Assembly (NCBI RefSeq): GCF_009183415.1
Contig: NZ_WEHU01000006.1
Span: forward strand, 1-64,000
From: Bacillus sp. B1-b2
Lineage (GTDB): Bacteria > Bacillota > Bacilli > Bacillales > Cytobacillaceae
Length of the DNA: 64,000 nucleotides
Reading direction: 5' to 3'
Shown here: positions 9,016 through 16,775 of the stretch, in pieces
Position numbering within the stretch: the stretch's first letter is position 1
Layout: each line of letters starts with the position of its first letter
Notes under the pieces: model-generated
What the model saw: the letters and a program-made list of their open reading frames with translations, nothing else
The model's database searches: none
What the model was told of the DNA's origin: nothing
Program-made: the position numbers and the translations under genes

Positions 9016-10938
9016 TTAATTTTCACTATCCTCTAACCAAACATCCTTTATATGCTTTCTTTTTTGCTGATTATGGAGTTTGCGATATTCCTTTGATTTA
9101 AAAACAATATCATAGTCGTAGTTTTCTGGATATAACTCCGCTGCTTTAATATAAAGCTGAATTCTTTTATGATTAACACTTCTTTTTTCTTTTTGTACCT
9201 GCACTATATAGTTCCCTTTTTCATCTGGTCCACTATACACTATCCCAATTTCTTTTGTTTCTGTAAGAATGATCGTATCCCCTTGATGAAAGGTGCTACG
9301 CTTTTCTTTCTCCAGTTTATTCAGGTTCTTTCTTGCATATTTATTCACTGCGATTTGTTGGGCAAAATCCAGCTCTTTTAGATCTTGATCACCATGATAG
9401 CTTTTACCTGTTTTATAGGTTATTCTATGAGCTTTCTCAATAAGTAAGGGATGCAACCCCAATTTATTCGCAATTTCAAACGCCTGACTTCTTCCACTTT
9501 GTCCTAGCAATAACCTATACGTTGGACGTAGTGTTTCTAAATCGAACTCCATTGTACCATTTAAAAACCCCTCTGCTTCATCTGCAAACTCCTTCATTTC
9601 ACTATAGTGAGTAGTTGCAAACAAGGTAGCACCTTTTTCATATAGTTGCTCTAAAATGACGATAGCAAGAGCCATTCCTTCTCCTGGATCCGTTCCAGAT
9701 CCAAGCTCATCTAATAGGACAAGGGAGCGGTCATTTGTCTGCTTTAATATATCAATAATGTTAACTAGACGTGAGCTAAAGGTACTTAAATTCTGTTCCA
9801 TGCTTTGCCCATCTCCAATATCTACAAATATATGTTGAAAGTTAGCAATCTTACTCCCTTTTTTTGCTGGGATTGGTAAACCACTCTGACCAAGCATAGT
9901 TAATAATCCAATCGTCTTAATGGTAACTGTTTTCCCACCTGTATTTGGCCCTGTTATAACTAAGGCTCGATGTTCCTCCCCAAATTTAATTGTTAGTGGT
10001 ACTGCTTTTTGACCAAGCAAGGGATGTCTTGCATCTATTAAATCCATAGTATAATCCTCTGTAATAGAAGGAATACTTGCATCTATTAGCTTGCTATACT
10101 TTGCTTTTGCAAAAAGAACATCATAATGATGCATGGTTTCAATTGCTACATGAATCACCTGTTCATGTTCTAGCAGCTTCTCTGTTAACTCATACAAGAT
10201 TCTTTCTACTTCGTGCTCCTCCGCAAGCTTCATCATTTCTATATCTGATTGCATATCAGCTAGTTCAAGAGGTTCCATAAATACAGTTGCGCCAGAAGAA
10301 GAAGTATCCAAGACTCTTCCTTGAATTTTAGAACGATACTCTCTTTTAATTGAAATTACTAGGTGACCATTTCTTTCTGAAATATTAGTATCTTGCAGAT
10401 ATGCTGTATATTTCTTGGATTTTACAAGTTGATTTGCCTTTTCTTTAACCTTTTCTAATGTTATAGCTAACTGCCTTCTTAAATAAGATAGATCACTTGA
10501 AGCATAGTCATCTAATCCACCATGTCGTATACATCTAGAAAGCTCGGCTGTAAGCTCGCTTACATCGGCTATAGATTCCACATATGATGCTACATGTGGA
10601 GCTACAAACTCCTTATCTCGCATAAATTGCTTAAGCTTCATACAATGCTCTAAGAAGGAGATGACAAAGGTAAATTGATCTGCTCTTAAATAGGTCCCCT
10701 TCTTTGCTTGATTTATAGAAGTTAGCATTTCATCTAATGTATGAATAGGTACACTACTAGAAATCCCTAGAATTTTTATAGCTTCTTCTACTTCCTTTAA
10801 CGATTGTTCCATTCTCCATTTATCCTGCATAGGCTTGAGCTTTCTTATCGTTTCTTTACCTAGTCCTGTTTTTGCAAAGGCCTCAATCTCCAATAATATT
10901 TGGTTATATCCTAATACATCAAAAGTTTGTTCATTCAA
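9016..10938 (-). CDS. MutS2-like ATPase without the Smr domain
   Basis: The 640-residue protein has the MutS2 layout at the start: core and lever helices at about 1-290, with the MutS2-typical SGATVFMEP at 215-223. The ATPase follows, with Walker A GPNTGGKT (330-337), Walker B LVLLDELGSGTDP (406-418) and ATTHYSE (441-447). A short linker leads to a KOW/SH3-like segment starting HQGDTIIL (551-558). The C-terminus is basic. Ordinary MutS2 is about 780-790 residues, with a longer coiled coil and a C-terminal Smr endonuclease domain. Both are absent here and no LDxHG motif is seen. The start is TTG at 10938 behind GGAGG, 9 bases away. B. subtilis MutS2 acts on collided ribosomes; the attenuator leader of this gene suggests a related, stress-induced role (inference). 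Confidence 0.88.
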   Translation of the reverse strand: MNEQTFDVLGYNQILLEIEAFAKTGLGKETIRKLKPMQDKWRMEQSLKEVEEAIKILGISSSVPIHTLDEMLTSINQAKKGTYLRADQFTFVISFLEHCMKLKQFMRDKEFVAPHVASYVESIADVSELTAELSRCIRHGGLDDYASSDLSYLRRQLAITLEKVKEKANQLVKSKKYTAYLQDTNISERNGHLVISIKREYRSKIQGRVLDTSSSGATVFMEPLELADMQSDIEMMKLAEEHEVERILYELTEKLLEHEQVIHVAIETMHHYDVLFAKAKYSKLIDASIPSITEDYTMDLIDARHPLLGQKAVPLTIKFGEEHRALVITGPNTGGKTVTIKTIGLLTMLGQSGLPIPAKKGSKIANFQHIFVDIGDGQSMEQNLSTFSSRLVNIIDILKQTNDRSLVLLDELGSGTDPGEGMALAIVILEQLYEKGATLFATTHYSEMKEFADEAEGFLNGTMEFDLETLRPTYRLLLGQSGRSQAFEIANKLGLHPLLIEKAHRITYKTGKSYHGDQDLKELDFAQQIAVNKYARKNLNKLEKEKRSTFHQGDTIILTETKEIGIVYSGPDEKGNYIVQVQKEKRSVNHKRIQLYIKAAELYPENYDYDIVFKSKEYRKLHNQQKRKHIKDVWLEDSEN

Positions 10939-10983
10939 TCTGCTATTCCTCCAATACTTATTTTCCCTTTTAAAGGTTGTGTT

Positions 10984-11049
10984 TTAGACAGTGCTGTTTT
11001 TAAACGCAAAAAACCGCCATGAATAAGCGCTCATGACGGCTAGCAACAT
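10984..11049 (-). CDS. Second leader ORF (21 codons) running through terminator T2
   Basis: ATG at 11049 lies 6 bases after AAAGGA. The frame encodes 21 residues beginning MLLAVMSAY and containing SWRFFAF, and it stops at TAA 10984-10986. The T2 stem and its U-run lie inside the coding sequence, so a translating ribosome would melt T2. An in-frame ATG at 11064 has no ribosome-binding site. I infer a regulatory role; whether it is translated is not known. Confidence 0.5.
   Translation of the reverse strand: MLLAVMSAYSWRFFAFKNSTV
11008..11040 (-). terminator. Terminator T2 in the leader of the MutS2-like gene
   Basis: On the minus strand GCCGTCATGA (11040-11031) pairs with TCATGGCGG (11022-11014), with one G-U pair, followed by TTTTTT. 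It lies 70 bases before the TTG start and inside the second leader ORF. Confidence 0.8.
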
Positions 11050-11052
11050 CTG

Positions 11053-11075
11053 ACTTCCTTTCATAAATGTCAGAT
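11053..11075 (-). promoter_or_regulatory. Small hairpin presenting the RBS of the second leader ORF
   Basis: On the minus strand TCTGAC and GTCAGA pair around a loop that carries AAAGGA, between T1 and T2. The second ORF's ATG starts at the edge of this stem, so its initiation could be controlled by folding. Confidence 0.4.
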
Positions 11076-11090
11076 TTTATTTCATAAATT

Positions 11091-11125
11091 AAAAATAGCT
11101 ATGACAAATATGCCATAGCTATTTT
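11091..11125 (-). terminator. Terminator T1 of the attenuator
   Basis: On the minus strand AAAAATAGCTATGGC pairs with GTCATAGCTATTTTT across a short loop, followed by a U-rich tail. The 5' arm GCTATGGC can pair instead with GCC-T-CATAGC at 11142-11151, which would form an antiterminator. Confidence 0.85.
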
Positions 11126-11266
11126 TACATATATGATGTATGCTATGAGGCGTATTCTTAACATCCTTGAAAATCCATGCTTAATAAACCGGTCATGAAC
11201 CGATTTTTAGTCATTTTCTTCAAGGCCGTATAAAATTAACGGTTAGTTAAGAATACTCACACTCAT
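11112..11266 (-). promoter_or_regulatory. Ribosome-sensing attenuator (leader-codon stem and antiterminator)
   Basis: GTATTCTTAAC inside the leader ORF (11246-11256) is a perfect complement of GTTAAGAATAC (11152-11162, both read on the minus strand). ATGAG at the leader start (11262-11266) also pairs with CTCAT (11143-11149 region). Inside this long stem lie CCTTGAA/TTCAAGG (11165-11225), CCGT/ACGG (11226-11242) and a hairpin with AATCGGT/ACCGGTT arms. CTCATAGC is the 5' half of the antiterminator. When the leader stem forms, T1 is free to form. A ribosome held on the leader ORF would release CTCATAGC to pair with GCTATGGC and prevent T1. The pairings are visible in the sequence; the switching is inferred. 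Confidence 0.7.
11243..11266 (-). CDS. Seven-residue leader peptide MSVSILN
   Basis: ATG at 11266 is preceded at 8 bases by AAAGGAG (11275-11281). The frame reads MSVSILN and stops at TAA 11243-11245. It starts about 40 bases after the likely transcription start. Its codons form the 5' strand of a long RNA stem. This matches the size and placement of leader peptides of drug-inducible attenuators. Confidence 0.7.
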   Translation of the reverse strand: MSVSILN

Positions 11267-11312
11267 AAAACATTCTCCTTTAAAAGGGCTAATTATTTTA
11301 TATTTCCTCTTT

Positions 11313-11342
11313 AGTTTATCCATTTCCTTCTTATGTTGTCAA
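11313..11342 (-). promoter_or_regulatory. SigA-type promoter of the attenuated MutS2-like transcript
   Basis: On the minus strand TTGACA (11342-11337), an 18-base spacer and TAAACT (11318-11313) lie just after the ywhD stop. The -35 is perfect. The gene therefore has its own promoter, rather than depending on ywhD read-through. Confidence 0.7.
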
Positions 11343-11355
11343 GATTTTCTGACAA

Positions 11356-11871
11356 TTAACCTAATAAATCTGTTTTCAGCTTTTCTTCTGAGTTATCCCA
11401 TAATTGCTGATCATGATTCATTAAAAAGTCTGCAAGAATTTTCTTCGATTTATCATCCATAAAATCGACCATAATATGTCTCTTCATACTTTTATCCATT
11501 CTATTCACATGTTCAGGCAAAGACTTATAGCCTCTTCTTATAGAACGATCGACAGTCATTTCACAAGCTGTAACACCTGCATAATAAGGTCCTTCTAACT
11601 TGCGATCAATTGTTACCCAAACTAGCCAATAGAGTTTTCCATTCGGAACCTCTTCCTTAGTGCGAAGAAATTTAATTCCTTTCTCAACAGCACTTCTTGC
11701 ATGCATAGCGCCTACTTCTATTGTTGCTTCACCTGCTTCTACATCTATCATTACAGGTGATACATTTTCTAAACTTAAACTACCTACACCGAAGCCTTTA
11801 TGACCATCTGTAGGATCATTTTTTATAATATTAAATCCAACTGATTTCTTTTTTTTCTCTTCCACCTTCAT
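11356..11871 (-). CDS. ywhD: YwhD family protein
   Basis: This 171-residue soluble protein resembles B. subtilis YwhD in length and in sequence (FNIIKNDPTDGHKGFG near the start). The function is unknown and no catalytic motif is obvious. It follows ywhC by 17 bases on the same strand, in the order known from B. subtilis. The ATG is only 2 bases from GGAG; the GTG two codons later (11865) fits that ribosome-binding site better. Confidence 0.85.
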   Translation of the reverse strand: MKVEEKKKKSVGFNIIKNDPTDGHKGFGVGSLSLENVSPVMIDVEAGEATIEVGAMHARSAVEKGIKFLRTKEEVPNGKLYWLVWVTIDRKLEGPYYAGVTACEMTVDRSIRRGYKSLPEHVNRMDKSMKRHIMVDFMDDKSKKILADFLMNHDQQLWDNSEEKLKTDLLG

Positions 11872-11888
11872 AGCTCCTTTTTTATGAA

Positions 11889-12527
11889 TTAAAATAATAA
11901 TTGATTAAACACTTGGATAAAGAAGGATTGAACCGTACTAATCCAAGGAAAAATAGTGTAATTAGATAACCCTGTTACTATAAGAACAATAAATAATATA
12001 GAACCATAAACCTCATATTTAGCCATTTTAGCTCTGACTCTTGATGAAACAAGGTCTTCAATAATCCGATAGCCATCTAGAGGAGGTAATGGAATTAAAT
12101 TAAAGGCAAAAAGCAACAAGTTCATCTGTATAAATATTTGAAAGAAAGGATATAAATCAAATGATGTTCCCATAGGCACACCGAGTTTAAGCAAAATAGC
12201 AAAGCCTAGAAAGCCTAGAAAGGCAAGCAATAAGTTACTAACAGGTCCAGCAAGTGATACTAAAATACCTGCTAACTTTGGACGCTTAAAGTAATGACGG
12301 TTAACCGGAACAGGTTTTGCCCACCCAAATCCAGCAAGTAAAATAAAAATTGCTCCTATCAAGTCAATATGTGCAATAGGATTAAGCGTCAATCTCCCCA
12401 TTTTTTGGGCAGTTGGATCTCCAAACTTATATGCAACATAGGCATGTGCGAATTCATGTAAAGTAAATCCAATTATAATCGATATAATAATATAAGGTAG
12501 ATTTACAAGATTTTGCGTGAATAACAA
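11889..12527 (-). CDS. ywhC: Site-2 protease family (M50) membrane metalloprotease YwhC
   Basis: The 212-residue integral membrane protein has the zinc motif HEFAH near residue 24 and the distal metal ligand in PLPPLDGYRI (about 148-157). NPIAHIDLIG follows the first helix pair. These are hallmarks of compact rhomboid-like S2P proteases that cut substrates within the membrane; the substrate is unknown. The start is TTG at 12527 behind GGGGAG. It is upstream of ywhD and divergent from ywhB. Confidence 0.88.
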   Translation of the reverse strand: MLFTQNLVNLPYIIISIIIGFTLHEFAHAYVAYKFGDPTAQKMGRLTLNPIAHIDLIGAIFILLAGFGWAKPVPVNRHYFKRPKLAGILVSLAGPVSNLLLAFLGFLGFAILLKLGVPMGTSFDLYPFFQIFIQMNLLLFAFNLIPLPPLDGYRIIEDLVSSRVRAKMAKYEVYGSILFIVLIVTGLSNYTIFPWISTVQSFFIQVFNQLLF

Positions 12528-12744
12528 GTTTTATGCTCCCCTCTATAACCACTTCTATATTTTATTAAGAGACACTCCTCCTAAAATTATACATGATATT
12601 GTTTTAGAAAGGAACTTTCCGAGAAATGGAGAAAGTATATTACATCAAGATACTTTTAACAATCTCGTGAAATTCACCAATTACTACTTGCACTTTGTCC
12701 TAAACTATGAAAAACTACTATCAAATAGCTAGGAGGTAATAATG

Positions 12745-12930
12745 ATGCCATATATTACGGTTAAAATGTTAGAGGGTCGCACCGAAGAACAAAAAAAGCT
12801 ACTAGTAGAAAAAGTGACCGCAGCAGTTTCAGAAACTACTGGGGCACCAGAAGAAAAAATTGTTGTATTCATTGAAGAAATGCAGAAAAATCATTATGCT
12901 GTTGCTGGTAAACGCTTAAGTGATCAATAA
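12745..12930 (+). CDS. ywhB: 4-oxalocrotonate tautomerase family protein YwhB
   Basis: The 61-residue tautomerase begins MPYITVKML, so removal of Met exposes the catalytic N-terminal Pro. That is why the second ATG (12745) is chosen over 12742; AGGAGG lies 8 bases before it. VVFIEEM and the length are typical. These enzymes form hexamers of small subunits that catalyse keto-enol tautomerisation. The physiological substrate of the Bacillus protein is not clear. Confidence 0.92.
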   Translation: MPYITVKMLEGRTEEQKKLLVEKVTAAVSETTGAPEEKIVVFIEEMQKNHYAVAGKRLSDQ

Positions 12931-12941
12931 TAGATGATATA

Positions 12942-12966
12942 GTGTCTAACCACTTAGGTTAGGCAC
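12942..12966 (+). terminator. Hairpin after ywhB
   Basis: GTGTCTAACC pairs with GGTTAGGCAC across 5 bases, followed by a weakly T-rich tail. Confidence 0.6.
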
Positions 12967-13052
12967 TTATTTATAATAAAAAAGGGCAGTATTATTATAC
13001 AAAAGGAATGGATACGAAGGAACCTTTTCTATAAACTACTCCCCCATAACAT

Positions 13053-13556
13053 TTAATGAATCTTCTCTTTTAATCTTTCAATATAGTCATAAGCCGAGTC
13101 TATCTCTTCACTCGAATACTTCTGCTTTGCTTTTAATGTAAATACTTTTTCTACCACTTCTTCTTTTGGTAAGCTATCAAAGAATAATACAGTAGATACA
13201 AGTTCAAGAAATCTTGAGCTCTGTTCATTCATATCCTCTAGGCATGGGGAGAGTGATGGCATCTCCACATCATTTAGTGACAAAAATTCCTTACCATTGT
13301 CTGTTAACGTATAACGATATTGAAAATATCCGCCCTTTTTTTCCTTAATTTCATTCAAGAAACCCATGTTGCACAATTCTTCAACTCTTAAAGTTAATTC
13401 TTCTGAATAAGGTCCAAAAAAATGAAACTGGTACTTTTCATGAAAAGGAAAATCTAACTTTTTAGCAATATATATCATTTTTTGTAGCTTTTTTCGTCCA
13501 ATAATTTCCCCAGAGGCAGCAATTGCATTCATAACCTTAGCATGATCTTTTAACAC
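13053..13556 (-). CDS. ywgA: YwgA family protein
   Basis: This 167-residue protein resembles B. subtilis YwgA. The opening MLKDHAKVMNAIAASGEIIGRKKLQKMIYIAKKL and then FGPYSEEL resemble the N-terminal winged-helix region of proteins related to the Panacea (SocA-like) group. The function is unknown. The start is GTG at 13556 behind GGAGATG. It lies upstream of ywhB on the opposite strand and downstream of ywfO, separated by 240 bases in which I see nothing. Confidence 0.75.
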   Translation of the reverse strand: MLKDHAKVMNAIAASGEIIGRKKLQKMIYIAKKLDFPFHEKYQFHFFGPYSEELTLRVEELCNMGFLNEIKEKKGGYFQYRYTLTDNGKEFLSLNDVEMPSLSPCLEDMNEQSSRFLELVSTVLFFDSLPKEEVVEKVFTLKAKQKYSSEEIDSAYDYIERLKEKIH

Positions 13557-13796
13557 ATTCGTTCATCTCCTACTCCTTATAATCCTAACTATTATAGTAT
13601 GGTTGTTGTATTTGATTTCCTTTCTTACAAGCTGTATTTAGGTGGTGTGGCTGTATGACTCTAAAAATTGCTGTCTGTCGTCCCTCTCAAGCCTTTATCC
13701 ACTATATTTCCTCATATCCCCAAAAACCAATTGTTCTATTAAAATAAGCTCTATCTATAAACAATAAACAACCTTCTACTATAGAACATCATCTAT

Positions 13797-15098
13797 CTAT
13801 TGAATATCTAATAATTCACGTATTTGTTTTTTGATCTTACTTTTTGAACTATCGTTTTTTAATACATCTTTTGGAAAATAAAGCTTATGATCTGTACGCC
13901 TTTTCCCTGATATGCTATCCACTATTCCTGATTCCCTAGAAAGCTCTCTAATATCCCCATTTTTCATTAGTAGATGTATTGGCAATCTTTCTTCTTCTTC
14001 ACCTGGTCGATAGAAATCATAAGGAAGATCGGAAGAGGAGTCTACCACTAAATAGTAGTCTGGATTTAATCCTGCTTTTTGGAATAAAACCATTAATTCC
14101 TGTAGTTTTTTATACTCTTTTGCTGGGTCAAATTCTACATATTTAAATAGATTTCTATTCATAAAGCGTCGACAAAGATCTCTTAGGATTGCATCTTCTT
14201 CTTCTTGCCACATTTGGAAGTAATAAAGAATAATTGCTTCATCTAATTTCAAGTAATCTTCTAAGCTTGTTTCTTCTTCAAATATGGAATAAAAGTGGAT
14301 AGGATCATATTTAAAGGAGTAAAACTGCTCATGCAAATGCTTTGCTCTATGTAGAATCTTCGTAAGTATTACTTCAGCACTTCTTGTTACAGGGTGGAAA
14401 TATACTTGCCAATACATCTGATAGCGGCTCATAATATAATCTTCGACAGCATGCATACCACTTTGTTTAATTACTACTTGGTCTTCTCTTGGTCGCATGA
14501 CACGCAAAATACGCTCCATGTCAAAATTCCCATAGCTAACACCTGTAAAATAAGCATCTCTTAATAAATAATCCATTCGATCGGCATCAATCTGACTAGA
14601 AATTAAACTAACTACCAATTTTTCTTTTGATGTCTTTGCGATGACCTCTGCCACTTTTTTTGGAAAATCCTTTTCTACATTAGAAAGGACTTGATTGACT
14701 TCTGTGTTACCTAGAATTATTTTTTGAGTGAACTCTTCGTGGTCTAGATCAAAAACCTTTTCAAAAGAATGAGAGAAGGGTCCATGTCCTAAATCATGCA
14801 ATAATGCTGCACATAACGACAATAACCTTTGTTCATTATTCCACTCTTCTCTTCCCTGAAACACATCATCAACAATTCTTCTAACTATTTCATATACTCC
14901 AAGGGAATGGTTAAATCTACTATGTTCTGCTCCATGAAATGTGAGATAAGTAGTACCAAGCTGTTTTATTCTCCTTAGTCGTTGGAATTCTTTGGTGCCT
15001 ATTAGATCCCAGATTACACGATCACGAACATGTACATAGCGATGTACTGGATCTTTAAACACTTTCTCTTCGTTTAGTTTTTCCATAGAATATGACAT
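13797..15098 (-). CDS. ywfO: HD-domain phosphohydrolase YwfO
   Basis: The 433-residue protein has the HD metal motif: HSRFNHSLGVYEIVRR (about 59-74) and LLHDLGHGPFSHSFE (about 94-108). DADRMDYLLRDAYFTG follows. This pattern and length match the dNTPase-like YwfO/EF1143 family, which hydrolyses (deoxy)nucleoside triphosphates. It is transcribed alone. The substrate in this species is inferred from the family. Confidence 0.88.
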   Translation of the reverse strand: MSYSMEKLNEEKVFKDPVHRYVHVRDRVIWDLIGTKEFQRLRRIKQLGTTYLTFHGAEHSRFNHSLGVYEIVRRIVDDVFQGREEWNNEQRLLSLCAALLHDLGHGPFSHSFEKVFDLDHEEFTQKIILGNTEVNQVLSNVEKDFPKKVAEVIAKTSKEKLVVSLISSQIDADRMDYLLRDAYFTGVSYGNFDMERILRVMRPREDQVVIKQSGMHAVEDYIMSRYQMYWQVYFHPVTRSAEVILTKILHRAKHLHEQFYSFKYDPIHFYSIFEEETSLEDYLKLDEAIILYYFQMWQEEEDAILRDLCRRFMNRNLFKYVEFDPAKEYKKLQELMVLFQKAGLNPDYYLVVDSSSDLPYDFYRPGEEEERLPIHLLMKNGDIRELSRESGIVDSISGKRRTDHKLYFPKDVLKNDSSKSKIKKQIRELLDIQ

Positions 15099-15286
15099 CT
15101 TTTCCCCACTCTCTTTTCACTGATTTTATATTTTAATCTATATTCTGACAGGTTTGTATCCATATTCTAAAGACAGAAAAAGAGGGTTCCTTATAGGCAT
15201 TTTAAAAGGAAAACGTACTATCTCTCCATAAAATAACTATCTATTAGAAACTCCTCTGTTCTTTACGCAAATAATAGATTTGCCTA

Positions 15287-15511
15287 TTATTTCTTCAATT
15301 TAACATTAATTTTATCCATTAACTCTTCTTCTGTTAATGCAGCAAGTGGACGATTATTAACAAAAGCAAATGTTTTCTTACGACCAGGTCCGCAATAGGA
15401 TTGACACCCTATATCAATCTTTGCTTCTGAATCTATTTGCTTTAAACGGGGAATTAACGTTTTTAAGTTAACAGCCTGACAATCGTCGCAAACTCGAAAT
15501 TCGTTTGCCAT
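15287..15511 (-). CDS. DUF1450 family protein (YuzB-like)
   Basis: The 74-residue protein has a CxxC-type start ([11 protein letters not shown]) and a second cysteine pair in [12 protein letters not shown], then FAFVNNRPL. This resembles the small thioredoxin-like 2Fe-2S or DUF1450 proteins of Bacillus (YuzB). A single ATG start lies behind AAGGG. It is placed between ywfO and rsfA, apparently on its own. The biochemical role is unknown. Confidence 0.75.
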   Translation of the reverse strand: MANEFRVCDDCQAVNLKTLIPRLKQIDSEAKIDIGCQSYCGPGRKKTFAFVNNRPLAALTEEELMDKINVKLKK

Positions 15512-15953
15512 TCGCGGGACAACCCTTTCTATCTATGCTTTCCATATATGTTATCGACTTGTTACTAATCGACATCATTCTCTTCATTACTATATGGTAT
15601 TTTACCCCTTCTCTATTAGCATTGCAAGATGCAAACTTTTGTCAAATGTTTGTCTAAACTGCATATATTTGTGGGAAAACCTAGTTTCAAACCATTTCCC
15701 ATAATGGAAAAAACTAATGGTTTATTAGAAACTACCTTAATGATTTAATACTAGCAGAAAGAATTCTGTCTTACATGAGTAGCACTTACTAATCGCTGTT
15801 TTATTTCATACTCTGTATCTTTTCATTTCAATCCTTTCTAATCTATAAAAAAATCTACTATCCTTGTATTTCTATTGTATAAAGGGAAAAGCTTCTGGAC
15901 ATGATGATATTAGAAAGAATTATTTATCGTTAGAATTGGGAGTTGAGTATGAA
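15512..15953. other. Intergenic region between the DUF1450 gene and rsfA
   Basis: This 440-base AT-rich stretch contains the divergent promoters of the two genes. I could not place a convincing SigF or SigG promoter for rsfA, and saw no RNA structure or ORF with a ribosome-binding site. The frame open from 15864 into rsfA lacks one. Confidence 0.4.
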
Positions 15954-16772
15954 ATGAAAGTAAGACAAGACGCATGGTCAGAAGAAAATGATTTATTATT
16001 AGCAGAAACCGTTCTAAGACATGTACGGGAAGGTAGTACTCAATTAAATGCTTTTGAAGAAGTTGGGGATAAGCTTAACAGAACATCGGCAGCTTGTGGA
16101 TTTCGCTGGAATGCAGTTGTTCGACACCAATATGAGAAAGCGCTTCAACTTGCAAAAAAACAAAGAAAGCAAAGACAACGTATATTAGGAAAAGATCAAG
16201 GTGGAAAGAAAAAACTATTATATTCACCACCAGTTCCTACAGCGGATGATTTAGAAGTACTTACTGTTTCTACTAATATGGAAATGGGTTCTATGGATAT
16301 GTTGGAGTTAGATTCTATGGAAGTAGTAGAACAGTTAAACTCCCATGTTAATAGTCCACAAGAAGAAGAGATTATAGAAAATGAACAGCCTACAGAAAGT
16401 ATAGAGAATGTAGAATGGGATTCGCCAGTACCAACCATGATTCCAGCTTCTATCAAGCAATCAGGAAACCTAGATTTAGATTCCGTACTTTCCTATTTAC
16501 AAAACCTACGAAATGCTCCTTTACAGCTAGAAATACTAAAAAGTGAGAATGAAAGATTAAAACGAGAACTAGCCACTATAAGAAGCCGTAATAGAGAACT
16601 AGAAGATAAATTAAATCATCTAGAAAACAATTCTGAAATGATGCAAGAAGATTACGAGACACTCATGAAAATCATGAATAGAGCTAGAAAACTTGTTCTC
16701 CTAGAAGAAGACGAACGCACAACCAAATTCAAAATGGACCGAAACGGAAACCTAGAAAAAGTCGCAGAGTAA
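15954..16772 (+). CDS. rsfA: RsfA family prespore transcription factor
   Basis: The ATG at 15954 (MKVRQDAWSEENDLLL) is chosen because GGGAG lies 11 bases upstream and the Myb/SANT-like DNA-binding domain begins right there (SEENDLLLAETVLRHVREG, then AACGFRWNAVVRHQY). The 272-residue protein has a long acidic middle (about 100-190) and a C-terminal coiled coil (about 200-265; LKSENERLKRELATIRSR). RsfA in B. subtilis is made in the prespore under SigF and tunes SigF/SigG genes. Its position matches ywfN in the syntenic block. It is followed by the repeat array. Confidence 0.88.
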   Translation: MKVRQDAWSEENDLLLAETVLRHVREGSTQLNAFEEVGDKLNRTSAACGFRWNAVVRHQYEKALQLAKKQRKQRQRILGKDQGGKKKLLYSPPVPTADDLEVLTVSTNMEMGSMDMLELDSMEVVEQLNSHVNSPQEEEIIENEQPTESIENVEWDSPVPTMIPASIKQSGNLDLDSVLSYLQNLRNAPLQLEILKSENERLKRELATIRSRNRELEDKLNHLENNSEMMQEDYETLMKIMNRARKLVLLEEDERTTKFKMDRNGNLEKVAE

Positions 16773-16775
16773 CCT

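Noticed and set aside
10077-10280. Plus-strand frame inside the MutS2-like gene
   Set aside because: An antisense shadow without a ribosome-binding site.
9016-10938. Ordinary MutS mismatch-repair protein or full MutS2
   Set aside because: It lacks the MutS mismatch-binding N-terminal domain and the MutS2 Smr domain; the SGATVFMEP core is of the MutS2 type.
11091-11270. Known riboswitch (SAM, M-box, ydaO, PreQ1) before the MutS2-like gene
   Set aside because: None of the conserved sequence blocks of these classes is present; the leader ORF and pairings explain the structure better.
12517-12732. 71-codon frame before ywhB
   Set aside because: No ribosome-binding site and unlikely composition; overlaps the ywhC start and promoter region.
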